A stretch of 64,000 nt of DNA from Mayamaea pseudoterrestris (lineage: Eukaryota; Bacillariophyta; Bacillariophyceae; Sellaphorales; Sellaphoraceae). The position numbers were made by a program, and so were the translations under genes. This document shows positions 11,569 through 22,400 of the stretch, piece after piece (the stretch's first letter is position 1; each line of letters starts with the position of its first letter). The stretch lies in assembly GCA_027923505.1 (NCBI GenBank), contig BROI01000004.1:1143501-1207500 (forward strand). Direction: 5' to 3'. The notes below the pieces were generated by a model. It was not told where the DNA came from. It was given only the letters and a program-made list of their open reading frames with translations, and did not search any database.

Positions 11569-13647
11569 CTAAACGCAGGAGCAGTTGCAGTCGCATTGAA
11601 CGCTAGCGCAATCAAGAAAAATTCCATCATTGGCATTGACTGATGAAAATGCCCGACAAACTTGGCTGGGAACGCTGCCCGACAGGTTCGTTTCATAGAT
11701 TTGTAGTATGCGAAGCTGCGGAAGTTGGGCAAACTCGGTCGGCAATGTGCCACTGATGCGAGTCTCCGATAAATCCAAGGATGACAAGGACGTTAGTTGG
11801 GCAAGCTGGCTGGGAAGCGCTCCGGAAATACTAGTGTTGTGCATGGTCCAAGTGACCAGGCTTGTCATTTCCTGTATCTGCGATGGAATGGTTCCGTCGA
11901 GTAGTAGATTGTTTGCCAAATCCATGAAGCGCAGTCGGGTGCAACCAGCGAGTTGCGTCGGAATTGGGCCTGACAAACGATTCGAGTTGAGTTGTAAGGT
12001 GTAAAGCATCGTCATCAGTCCCAGTGCAGTCGGAATTGGCCCCGAAAGCGAGTTTTGAGAAAGATTAATTAACGTAGCGAGTGATTCTCTAATGTCGGAA
12101 GGAATATTGATGGAGCCTGTGAACAAGTTCGCCGAAAGGTCTAAACTGACAATCGACGACAAATGAAATAGTTCCAATGGCAAGCTGCCAAAGAAGCGAT
12201 TCTTCTGAAGGAGCAGTTCTGTAATCTTTGGAAAGGAGTTTATAATACTTGGAAACGTACTTGAGAAATTGTTTTCATGCAAATGTATAGGTCGAGCATT
12301 CGCCCGCCAGCTTTCCCAGACAGCTTCCGGAATTTCGCCTTGCAGCAAGTTTCCATTCAATCGAATATCGCGCAGGGTTGTTAGTAGAGCCAGCTCAATG
12401 GGAATCTCGCCAACGAGTCCATTGTTGGACAAGTCCAAGTACTGGATGCCACCTTCTCGACTCGGCAGACACGGCTCATTGTGCAGTGACATGTAGAAGT
12501 TTTCCGTGGCAGCGTACCACCAGTAGCACCGATAGTCCTTTTCCGCGACGAGCCAGTTGCTAGTATTGTTCCAGTTTGGGCCATCCGTGGCGTAGTACAG
12601 CACCACCAGCGCAAACATTTCCGTCACGGCGACAAAGGTGCGATTCTCAAGGTCTGGCTGCGTCATGAGCCACTGCCACGCCTTGCCCTGCGGCGATGTT
12701 GGCGAAAAGCCGTCATCAGCTTCTTGGCTCGTCCATGCCTTGTTCTTGTACCAGTTGGGGCCTGTCACATTTGGAAGTTCGTTTCGAATGGCTGTCAATG
12801 TTGATTCATGCAGGATCAATACCAATTTTTCAAACGTTGACGGCAAAATGAGCGGCGCCGCGGGAATTACGTTTCGCGTCGTCACGGTTGGCTCGTTGGA
12901 CGTTTCGACAGTGACTCCAATCACTACGACAAGGCAAGCCAATGCGCCAATGCACCACAGGAGGCGTCGTCGTTTCACGTAACAGCCTTGCACCGTGGTG
13001 GCTGGCACTGCCACAATCACATTTACATTTGAAACTGGTGGATTTGACTCTGTTTCGTCATTATCATTGTCACCATTATCATCGTCATCATTATCATCAT
13101 CGGACGCAACAACAATTCCGACCAGCGCCGACTCGTCGGCCGCGGCGTACTCGTCGAAAATGGTTTGCACGGTGACGCCGTAATGCACGACGGCCACGTC
13201 GTAGTCGTCCGTCACGTCCGTCGGATAGTCGCGGGGAACGTAGTCGACGGGGTACTGGTGAAAGGCTCCCGGTAGCCGTTCCAATGTTTCTATATTGTTG
13301 TTGATGTGTAGTTCATTGCTTGTGGCGCGGCTGCTGAGAGCAGATGGAATGGCAGCTTTTAGTTTGTGATTCGTCGCGGCAGAAAGCGGCTTGACTATTT
13401 TTGGGTTGTTGGCATTTATCGTGCTGCTGGATTCTGACATGTTCAAAGAGTTGACATTAGCATCATGGCTCCTCGTTATAGTAGGAGGGCTTGGTGGATG
13501 GAAACTGCTGGTTGATGCAGCTGCAGCGTCAGCTGCTCGAGGCGATGATATTCGTTGCTCATCCTCCCCTGCTGTAATCGCAGCAGCAGCGTTAATATCT
13601 TCGATGCCATCATCGGTTCCTTCATTAGTTGCTTGAGGATTTGGCAT
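11569..13647 (-). CDS. Type II membrane leucine-rich repeat protein
   Basis: A 692-residue product in one exon. The open frame begins upstream with GTG; the first ATG is at 13647 (MPNPQATNEG). Residues 1 to about 225 are low-complexity and cytosolic in prediction, with a Asp/Asn-rich stretch encoded by ATC/ATT-type repeats near 13050-13100. One transmembrane segment follows basic residues (VKRRRLLWCIGALACLVVV). The outer part has an N-terminal LRR cap (YYATDGPNWNNTSNW) and about ten plant-like LRR units of the L-x-L-x-x-N-x-L-x-G-x-I-P type. The C-terminus is cysteine-rich (CDCNCSCV). This layout (long disordered N-terminus, one TM, cap, LRRs, Cys tail) is common in pennate diatoms, where such proteins are candidate surface receptors without kinase domains. 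The ligand and role are unknown. Confidence 0.88.
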   Translation of the reverse strand: MPNPQATNEGTDDGIEDINAAAAITAGEDEQRISSPRAADAAAASTSSFHPPSPPTITRSHDANVNSLNMSESSSTINANNPKIVKPLSAATNHKLKAAIPSALSSRATSNELHINNNIETLERLPGAFHQYPVDYVPRDYPTDVTDDYDVAVVHYGVTVQTIFDEYAAADESALVGIVVASDDDNDDDDNGDNDNDETESNPPVSNVNVIVAVPATTVQGCYVKRRRLLWCIGALACLVVVIGVTVETSNEPTVTTRNVIPAAPLILPSTFEKLVLILHESTLTAIRNELPNVTGPNWYKNKAWTSQEADDGFSPTSPQGKAWQWLMTQPDLENRTFVAVTEMFALVVLYYATDGPNWNNTSNWLVAEKDYRCYWWYAATENFYMSLHNEPCLPSREGGIQYLDLSNNGLVGEIPIELALLTTLRDIRLNGNLLQGEIPEAVWESWRANARPIHLHENNFSSTFPSIINSFPKITELLLQKNRFFGSLPLELFHLSSIVSLDLSANLFTGSINIPSDIRESLATLINLSQNSLSGPIPTALGLMTMLYTLQLNSNRLSGPIPTQLAGCTRLRFMDLANNLLLDGTIPSQIQEMTSLVTWTMHNTSISGALPSQLAQLTSLSSLDLSETRISGTLPTEFAQLPQLRILQIYETNLSGSVPSQVCRAFSSVNANDGIFLDCASVQCDCNCSCV

Positions 13648-14982
13648 GTTCAGCGGTAGCAGTGACACTGTATATGGAAACTACGTTTTGCGTGGTGCAG
13701 AGTCAGCTGCAAGTTGCTGCTCATTGCTGCATGCAGAGATTGGCAAGTGACCGCTCTCTCGCGGTGAAACTGCCGGAAATTGCCCTTTTGGTGCTCCTGC
13801 TCGTTCGTTTTCATGCCAAATGCCGTTTCAGCGAAAAGAACTATGATCACATCGAGAGTAAGTTGATCGTGTGAAATTAGTTTAGCGACGTTGACATGAT
13901 TGAAAACTCGTAAAACTGTCAGGCAGTATTGCGAACTTCAAGAAACGAGTCATTTCAGCTGTTTCGTGAGTTGGGCCATCGTTCGTTCCCATCATTGGAT
14001 CTCTTCTTGCGCCTGCTCGTCTCTCGACCTTTACTGTACATACAATGATCACATTGACGACGAAAACAAGATATTTCTGCGTTCGACCCTTTATAAAGTG
14101 GTCCAGCAGCATTAGTGGAACTTCCATGCCACCTCCATCCAGCAGTAAGCGCCGCCAATTCAGCTCTGCCTACCGCAAATGCAAACCATGAGCCATATTT
14201 TAATGGATCTAGTACCAACAAAAACTCTCGCGGCAATTTGCATCATGCCAAGTGGTAACATCTGCTATCTCGACACGTCAGATGCTGAACGCCGACAAAC
14301 GAGCTAGTAGGCGCGGGCAGCAAACCGTGGCGACTGGCGACAGACGGCAAGGAACATGTAACGACCAAGCGAAAGGGCCGCAAACATTTTTCTTGCGTGC
14401 AGTGGCAGTACTGCGTCAAGTTTTGTGTCAGTGGACAACGAATGAACAAGTTGCGCTGTGTCACGTATTGGACTTTTGTAGCCCGACATTCAGTGGGTCG
14501 CATGCAAGGCTGCAAGGTGCGTCCAAATGGGGGAGAAAAAGCTGACGGAGCTTACATTTTGGCTTGTCGACAGTCTCGCATGGGCCAGCGCAGAATGCAC
14601 AACGCTTCTCCTGCAGTGTGTAACGTGCTGTTCATTGTTTTACAAATGAGCTCTCCGATACAACCGTATATACAGAGTCATAGCATCTAAACGAACACCG
14701 TTACTACGTGGAGTCGCTCAGCCTACCGTAGTAATGTTGTCATTTTGTGCTTGGTTCTCGTCGCAGCACATAATCATTAACCAAACTACAGTGGAATGAG
14801 TCTGTAATAAGCTCGCTTATTTTGCTGTCAGTGCTGTCACACGTCATCATCGTGTCGCTCCGGTGTAAATTTTTGGACTTTCTCGCGATCAGATTTTTCA
14901 ACGAAGGATCCCGCCGCCTTCGCACAAGACTCTTCGCTTACAATATTGTCTGCAAGTCGCAACATATACTTGTATATAAATC
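13648..14982. other. Intergenic region upstream of two divergent LRR genes
   Basis: About 1.3 kb between the LRR gene on the minus strand and the RNI-like gene on the plus strand, so it should contain both promoters. Several overlapping short open frames are present on both strands but none has a recognisable domain or biased composition. A copy of the CAGCCTACCGTAG string lies near 14716. TATATAAATC just precedes the plus-strand start (14973-14982). Confidence 0.4.
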
Positions 14983-16386
14983 ATGATTGATGAGACTGTC
15001 TTTTGGGATGACGCGATGGGTTTCGAGGCGTATTTGGACCGCCTTACATGGGCTGCCGACGAACCATGCCGTCGAATTCAACTCATCGTGTGCCGTAAAT
15101 GTATTCTCAAAGCTTCAGAACTATCACGTGCGGATTTGGGTCGCCTAAAGGAAAGACTCTGTACAGCCCCTATTAGTACAATTCAATTTTATGGTGGCGA
15201 CCGACGACCACATCCGAGTTGTATGCCACTCGCCTTTGCAATCACCCTTTCTGGCCTAATGGAAAGCTTTGCATCAAACTCTAACCTGGTGTGTGCCAGG
15301 TGGACGGAAGATGATTCATTCTGTACTGCGAATCATGATCCCTGGCTTTCGTATGAGTTGCTGAAGATGCTGCCACGTGTTTGCAAGGTGCAATTTGATA
15401 ATGCTTTTGCCACTGAAGGTGAGGTTTCCCAAATGCTTAGTGCTTTAGAAGGAAACAATATGCTTCAGGAATTTCGTCTTTGCACACGACCGGAGCATTT
15501 CGAGAAGGTTTTCTTCAAAGTCAAATTGCTTTCCTCGCTCAAATGCTTCACCCTTGAGGGTAACAAAAACATTAATGCTCCACGTAAAGTAATGGAGCCT
15601 GTCCATGCTTATGAAATTGCACAGCTACTCAAATCAAGCTTGCCAATTACTGTCCGTCTCAAAGGCTTAAACTTTTGTTCAAGAGATAGTCACCATGTGC
15701 TGTGCGAAGGATTGGTGGGTGCGCACGTGGATGGGTTTGAACTTGATAGATGCAAAGTTCTCCATCTCGGTTTACTGGCTGAAGCTGTTGCAAAATCACG
15801 CCTCAAGAAAGTCACCATACGTGTCTTTATGCAAAAGGAGCTGAATTTAAAGTCCTGGGTGAAAGGAATACTGTGTATGCCTTGCTTGGAAGTACTTGAC
15901 CTGTCAAGTACCTTCCAACTTGATAGATCTGCCCAGGAAATTGAAGCAGCAATGTTTGCAGCTGCTGCAAAATGTCCCTGCCTTAAGCGATTGAGACTAC
16001 CAGTGTGCTCTTTCTCTGTCAATCTTGACACTGCTTTGGCAAAATGTGTCACTCCGTCATCACTGATTGAAGACATCTCTCTGGTCTGCTGTCCTGCTAG
16101 CACATACACAATGCAATTATCTGCTTTCATCAAGGCAATGAAATTAAATTACACTGTCACATCAATCAAATTTGAGAAAAATTTGAACCTGACACCGGTT
16201 GTGATACGTGACATGCAAAAGTGGCTTGGTATAATATGTCAACTCAACAAATTTGGCCGTAAATACTTACAAGACAATGCCGCAGATGAACAACAGTGTT
16301 TTCACCTAATTGAGAGAGTTAAGAAATGTTTATATTTATACTGCTATCCCATAAACCGTCTCCCCACCCGTAGTGACAAGCGATAA
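14983..16386 (+). CDS. RNI/LRR-superfamily protein of unknown function
   Basis: A 467-residue intronless protein starting at the only suitable ATG (MIDETVFWDD). It shows irregular leucine-rich segments (LQEFRLCTRP, LSSLKCFTLEGN, LEVLDLSSTFQ, CPCLKRLRLPVCSF, VTSIKFEKNLNL) spaced like ribonuclease-inhibitor repeats, and ends with a LNKFGRKYL segment. I recall many diatom LRR proteins that end with a similar asparagine-arginine-glycine-arginine type tail, so it probably belongs to that expanded family; this is from memory of the family. There is no signal peptide or membrane segment, so it is likely cytosolic or nuclear. Its stop codon lies only about 80 bp from the end of ORF2 of the retrotransposon on the opposite strand, so the element has inserted just beyond or within its 3' untranslated region. 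Confidence 0.7.
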   Translation: MIDETVFWDDAMGFEAYLDRLTWAADEPCRRIQLIVCRKCILKASELSRADLGRLKERLCTAPISTIQFYGGDRRPHPSCMPLAFAITLSGLMESFASNSNLVCARWTEDDSFCTANHDPWLSYELLKMLPRVCKVQFDNAFATEGEVSQMLSALEGNNMLQEFRLCTRPEHFEKVFFKVKLLSSLKCFTLEGNKNINAPRKVMEPVHAYEIAQLLKSSLPITVRLKGLNFCSRDSHHVLCEGLVGAHVDGFELDRCKVLHLGLLAEAVAKSRLKKVTIRVFMQKELNLKSWVKGILCMPCLEVLDLSSTFQLDRSAQEIEAAMFAAAAKCPCLKRLRLPVCSFSVNLDTALAKCVTPSSLIEDISLVCCPASTYTMQLSAFIKAMKLNYTVTSIKFEKNLNLTPVVIRDMQKWLGIICQLNKFGRKYLQDNAADEQQCFHLIERVKKCLYLYCYPINRLPTRSDKR

Positions 16387-16469
16387 ATTGATTCACAGAT
16401 ATTGTAGGACCCCGCCGTTCCAAGTGTTGGTGCCAAGTCCCTCCGTCTTGACCTCCAACTTTCTATATC

Positions 16470-19400
16470 TTAGCCTACTCCTTCCCTAGGTTTAAAGAAC
16501 CGTCTGATATCCTGGTTACCATCGCGATTTCGCTCTACCTCCGTTGCCACTTCTGCTTGAATTAACCTTGTTACGTGTCGGAGCCATGCTTTTATTTCAT
16601 AGGGTGCTTCTGATCCTTTTTCCTCGATGGTTTGCGCGAAAAATCGCTGGCTTTGCATGGAGAGTCTGTCTTTATTACCATACGCGGTTATTATCTGGGC
16701 TTGTAATGACCCCTGCATTAGCAGCTCTTTAGCTTTATCGCGCCCGTGCTTGTCTTCATTTCGCTGTGTCCAGGCCTCGCCTATAAATTCCCAGCCCAGC
16801 TGTATGGTTTGAACTACCCATTGTTCTGGTTGCCGAGGATGTTTCAGTGCTGGTAGAGTCATTTCGTGTTCCTGTTGGAGAGCCATCCATTCCGTTCCAA
16901 TATGTCCGAAGACAAATCGGTCCCAGCCTATTGATTCTTGTGTTGTGTACGCAGACTTTATTTGCTCGGAGGACCAGTGATGTGGTTCCTGGGGTAGTCC
17001 AAGGAAGCGCCTGATGCCTTGCATGATGGAAGATTCAATGTGATGGTGCACTCGATAGGTAGTAAGGATTGTGTGCATTTTTACAAGATACTGCACTTGC
17101 GCCTTGTGTCGGCTTGTACACGTAAGTACATGATTCGCATCTTCTACCCGGTTGCACTTGCAGCATTTGTCCGTTTCGTCTGGATTTTGCTTGTGTAGGA
17201 AGGCAGCCGTGGCCGCCCATCCATTTGACAGTTTGGCAACTTTTGCAAATTGGCTCCATTGTAATTTCTTCCTGGCTTTAGCGTAAGCATTCCAATTTAT
17301 GAGGTCGGGGATACTGTCGTCCCAGCCATATTTTGTTATCAGATAATTCCGTAGGTCTGGCGTGAGAGCTGCGTTTCGTAGGTGCTCGCGAATGCGAGAA
17401 GTAATGGCGCGAGGATAGCGCTTGTTGTGTAGGTTGAGCAATTGCGCGCCACTGTGTGGCATTGTCGTGACTTGTTCTGCCTGTGCATAGGCCTTGTTTG
17501 AGTCATTTTGTAGACGTGGTAGGATCTGATCATTGTAGTACTTGGTGGCCTGAGCGTCGGCCTGTACGTTCAATTGCGCCTCAAAGGTCAACTTGGCCCC
17601 GGGTTTGTCTTGATGACCTTTTATATGCTGCATTTGATGATGTGGTACTTCCGGCAGTAGATGAATAAGTTGCTGGCATACATCGGAGTCAGTTTTCAGA
17701 TTGAGCCCGGTGCATGGTATGTTAGATTGTAGTCTAGCCAGTCGCTTGAGGAGTCCTAGATTGTCGCATATCCACTTCCACTGGAACACTCGTTCTTGCT
17801 TGGGGATGTTGAAATAATTTACTGCGTGGACAAGAAATTGCATGGCGGAAAGGCCCCCATATCCTTCTGCTCGAAAGGAGCTCATCATTTCGGAGTCGCC
17901 CGGAGCGGGTCCCATGTTTTGTGCTATGATGGTCTCGGTGTCTTGTATGGCCAATATCCACCCGAAAGAGCCTAAGCCGTCCTTCACGCCGCCGTCGCTG
18001 CAGTGGACAAGTTTGGAATTGGTGCGGAGCATGATCTCGAGGTCAGCGTCAGTGCAGTACAACTGTATGTGTTGTCGCAGTTCTTTATCCCAGGAGGGAT
18101 ATTCCCGTAGATAGTGAGCAAATGTTGTATACTTGATATCCGTAGATGGGCTATAGAAAAGGCTTGGGGCTGGTGCAGCGAAATGATTTCGTCGTTGGAG
18201 TAGAGTCGTCGGAACGCATCCTGGAGGTAATTGGATACTGGTGTTTGTTGCGTGTTCACTAAACCATTGTCCGGGAATATTTGTGCGATTTGAGCGCCGC
18301 GTGTGGCTCTCTATTGGTATTTGTGGATGTATCGACCATTCATGTCCATTCCAGCGGTATAATGTGGCGGTATCAGGGTGAATAACTGATTCCCAGAGCT
18401 GAGCAAGATGAGTCGGCGGTATGAGCCATCCGCCTAGAGGATTGCGAAGTTCGCGATTCATGCCCGTATAATGGGGTTTAGCAAATGTTGTGGTCACTGC
18501 TTTCCTGAAAAGTGCCCAGCCTTTCTTGCCAGGGTTTTGCTGCTGCGTCCAGTTTAACCGGTTGGGGCGTGGCTGTGCTGTTTCATATAAATACGCGTCA
18601 TCCAGTCGCAGTCCATCAGACGTTGAAATTTCTGACAAAAAGGTGACTTGGAGGTATAATCTGCATGCGTTAATTCGCTCGAGCTTTGTAGCATTGGTGG
18701 TGTATCGAGTGATCTCATCCATTATGAAGACGTCCTCTTCCCGAGGTAATTGCTGTTCACTTTCTGTGGGGATCTGTAGTGAGTGATCGATTGTTGCCAG
18801 GAAATTGCGAAGATTTGGTATCCATCCTGGCGCAAGATAAGGAATATGTTGACTTGGTTCTTCGAGAAGCATACGTCGCGTGCCTGCTTCAAGTTGTCTA
18901 TTTCGCAGCGCTATGCGCAGCATTGTGCCTTCCGTTGAGTTGCTATCGCGGAGGTGTGTAATTGCTAGTGCTGTGGCTTCTACTCCGGCTTCGACAGACA
19001 AATCTGTTAGGCCCATGCCCCCAAAATCTACTGGTCCATATATTAATGCTCTTGGCATATGTCGGTTGAGTCCTAGTGCGGGAAGAAATGCAGTAGTTGC
19101 TGGTGCTTGAATCTCCTGGAGCTCGCGTGGGAATAATGGAGTAGTGCCAATGGCATATGTCATCCCTGGTGTATAGACTTGATGGTATGCTATGAGAGCC
19201 TGATCTCTTGTTAATCCGTGGTTGAACAGCTTCTTGATGTAATGCCCTGCTTTGGCTTGTAGTCGCTGGCGTTCCTCCCTGGGCACTCCCACTAGTGCGT
19301 GATACTGTCCCAGAGTTTTATACCCTTTGGTGCATTCCTGAATGTTGAGATCAGCGAATTCATCGCCTTGTGTAAGGCGCGTTTGAGGGTTGCCCAAGTC

Positions 19401-22400
19401 GCTAACCTTCATGGGAGAAGGTTTGCCCCATTCATCAAATTTCCAAATCACTGCATTGAAGAAGCATTTCGTTAATTCCAGCCTGCCGCCTGAGACGTGA
19501 AGCAGATGTGCCCATCTTTGAGAGTCAGCGCGGAGTCGTTCCAGTAGCGCGTGAGGAGGGATATCTTTGCGCTCGCCGTTTGTGAAAATATCAGAGTCGT
19601 CGACGAATAGTTGAATGGTGCGCTTTACTTTAAGTCTGCCAGTCGGATCCGTCATTGTCAATCCGTGTGCTTTTGCTTTCATTATGTTTGCCATTATTAT
19701 TGATACAAACCCCCATTGCATAGGGCTGTCGCATGCTCCTTGGCCATTACCATATAGTGGATGCGCGGCTGTGCTTGTGTATCTTGTCGATTCAGCAATT
19801 CCCGCCGCGGTTTTAATGCGGTACTCCATGCCTTCGAGTGCTTTTCCATGCAGTTTGCATAGTGAGGAAGGACAGCCGAAAGTCCTGTCCACCAGCCCTA
19901 CTGAGGACCCAATCATTCTGTCATAGCAGGCCTGTGCGTCTTTATTGGCGGTGGCCATATTTTCGCGCATTGCGTTGGCCCCATCTTTCACTAAAGTGGT
20001 TGCCAGAAGTAGTCTGCCAGAGCTGCGGCCTGGCCTTGACCCGTATTGTTGGTCGCCTAGTAGTTCCCTTGTTTCTGTGTGGCGGTTGAGTCTGTAGGCT
20101 AATTCTTTCAGTATCAGTTGGTAATCTGCTTGAAATAAATGGATGATGCGCAGCTTGTGTAGAAATGGTTTGCCAGGTATCTTAGGAAGGATAATATTCA
20201 ATGCCTGTAGCCAACGAGGTAGTGGTTCGCCACGGTCAATTGCCATATTCATAATCCGTACATGCAGCCGCATGATTGCGTCTCCCATTGACTCTTCCTC
20301 GTCGCTCACCGGCGCTTGTCCAGTTGGTGCGGATAACGCTCGATAGTGTCCGAGATGTCTTGTACCGTATGTGGCTGTGCTTTCCCGCCAGTGGTTAAAT
20401 GCTGACTTGCATGTGGCTTGATCAAGACGGAATATTAATTCGGGTGCTTTACGCTTACATTCGGCCAGAAACTCGCGAGTGGCCTCGGCGATTCCATTCA
20501 ATGAAGATGGTATGGCCCCATCCAATATTTGATCAACCTGTGAGGTGTCTGCTGCAGGGTTTATTGCGCTTTGCAGTGGTTCGACTGTGAACGGAGTCCC
20601 TTGTGCCTGGCCAAAATAAGCAATGTTCCGCGCCCGAAGATATTGACCAATGTCTGTTTCATCCTGAATAACATCCCACTCTGTCACCTCCTCAGGATTA
20701 TAAGGATACTCCTCCGGTGCCATGCCCTTTGGAATTAACAAGTGTGTCAAGCCCATTTTTCGGTTTCCTGTCATGTACCGTTTTATGGCTGCAAATGTCT
20801 CCTTGCTGCGTTCTGCTGCCATGATCTTGACAAGTGCCCGTTCCGCTGTATCGTTCCCTTCTAGCGCTGCCGCTTGCGCGCGTTCCTGCAAAAACTGCTT
20901 TCGCAAGTTTGAAGCATCGCGCTTGACTTGGCGGAGATCGCGGGCTGCCTGCTGTAAGCTGGAGCGAATCTGAGTCAACGTTGTTGGGGCTTGCGGATTA
21001 GGTCTGTTTGTTTTAAGTTTTGCTGCCCACTGCGCTAAGCGAAATTGCATGTCGCGTCCTGTCAACTTGGCTGTCTTAGCCGTGCTCCAGTATATCCAGC
21101 GTATGTTCGCTTGTAATAGTTGATCAGAGAATGGATATTTCTTCTGTTTAATGCTGGCTTCTGTAGCCTCCATGGCCTGAGAGATTTCATTGTCTAATTC
21201 AACCAGCTTTCCCCACCATGCGCTCAATGTCGACTCTGCTCTCTCCGACTCTATCTCGTCGAGACGTTCGTGGGCCCTCATGAGCTCAAGTGCTTGCGTC
21301 AATTTTGTTTGATAATGTTTTACGTCCCGAGGCCGTTTGCTGTTGAGCTTTCGTGCTGCTACTGATTCCATAGACGTGACGTCGCCCTGTAGGTATTTGA
21401 TTATATCAATGTCCACGAACAGGCCTCGATGGTCGGATTGTATGAGTTGATTGAAAGCCAGCATTCCTGCTGCTGTGATATAGGGCAGTACGTCACGCGA
21501 GACAAAAATATAATCGATTTTTGTGCTGCCTCGACTGTATGTCGCTGTTTGGCTATCGTCCGGATGGAAGTAATAATGGACGTCCACTAGGCCGTTTGCT
21601 ATTGCCCATTCCGCAATGTTGGTTGGTTTGTTGCGGTGATTTAAATACGCCTCGTTAGCATCCATCATCAATACTATGCCTTGTCGTCGCGCGGTTGTCT
21701 CTTGTAATACCAAGCCAAGATCCTTGAGCAAAGCCTGGCGAGGATCGACTTGTCGTTTCCCCGCTTCGCGCAGTAGTAACTCTTGCTGAGACCATGCCGT
21801 GTGGATGCCTGCTGTGCCGGTCCCGTCGTTGACTCTATATGCTGTATACACTGCCAACGATGCTCCTTCTTTACCTTGGATCGTTGTTTGTGTCCAGCGG
21901 CCCATGCCAGTAGGATCCTTGTCGACGTTCACGCATCTGCCAGTCCATTTGCCTAGCACCGCCAGTGCTGTGCCTCCAGGTTGATAGACACCCTTTAATG
22001 GTGTGATTGTGCTGCTTGACGTAGTTAGTGAACTAAACTCGCTGATTGCCTGCATGTCCTTTTTGCATTTGTCGTAGATTGTTTTTGTCCAATGGACATT
22101 GGTTTCCGCCAAGCCAAAAATTGAAACCTCATGTTCACCCATTTGTTGCAGTATCCACGGCCATTTATGTTGAGCCGAGCCCAGTCCATTCACATTCTGA
22201 AAATAAAACCGATTACTGTTTGGTTCGCAGATAGAGATAGGATCCCCGATTGGAAAGTTGTCTTTTGGTGTTAACACAAAAAAATCGTCCAGTGGTTGCT
22301 GCCGCTGATCGCTCGGTTGGTTCGGTCTGTCGCTGTGCTGATATATTTGCGATGGTATGAGCTGCCGGTGAGAGTATTGCCATTTGCTCCATTGCGTCAG

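Noticed and set aside
14243-14515. 90-codon minus-strand ORF upstream of the RNI-like gene
   Set aside because: No recognisable family or biased codon pattern; neighbouring frames of similar length occur on both strands.
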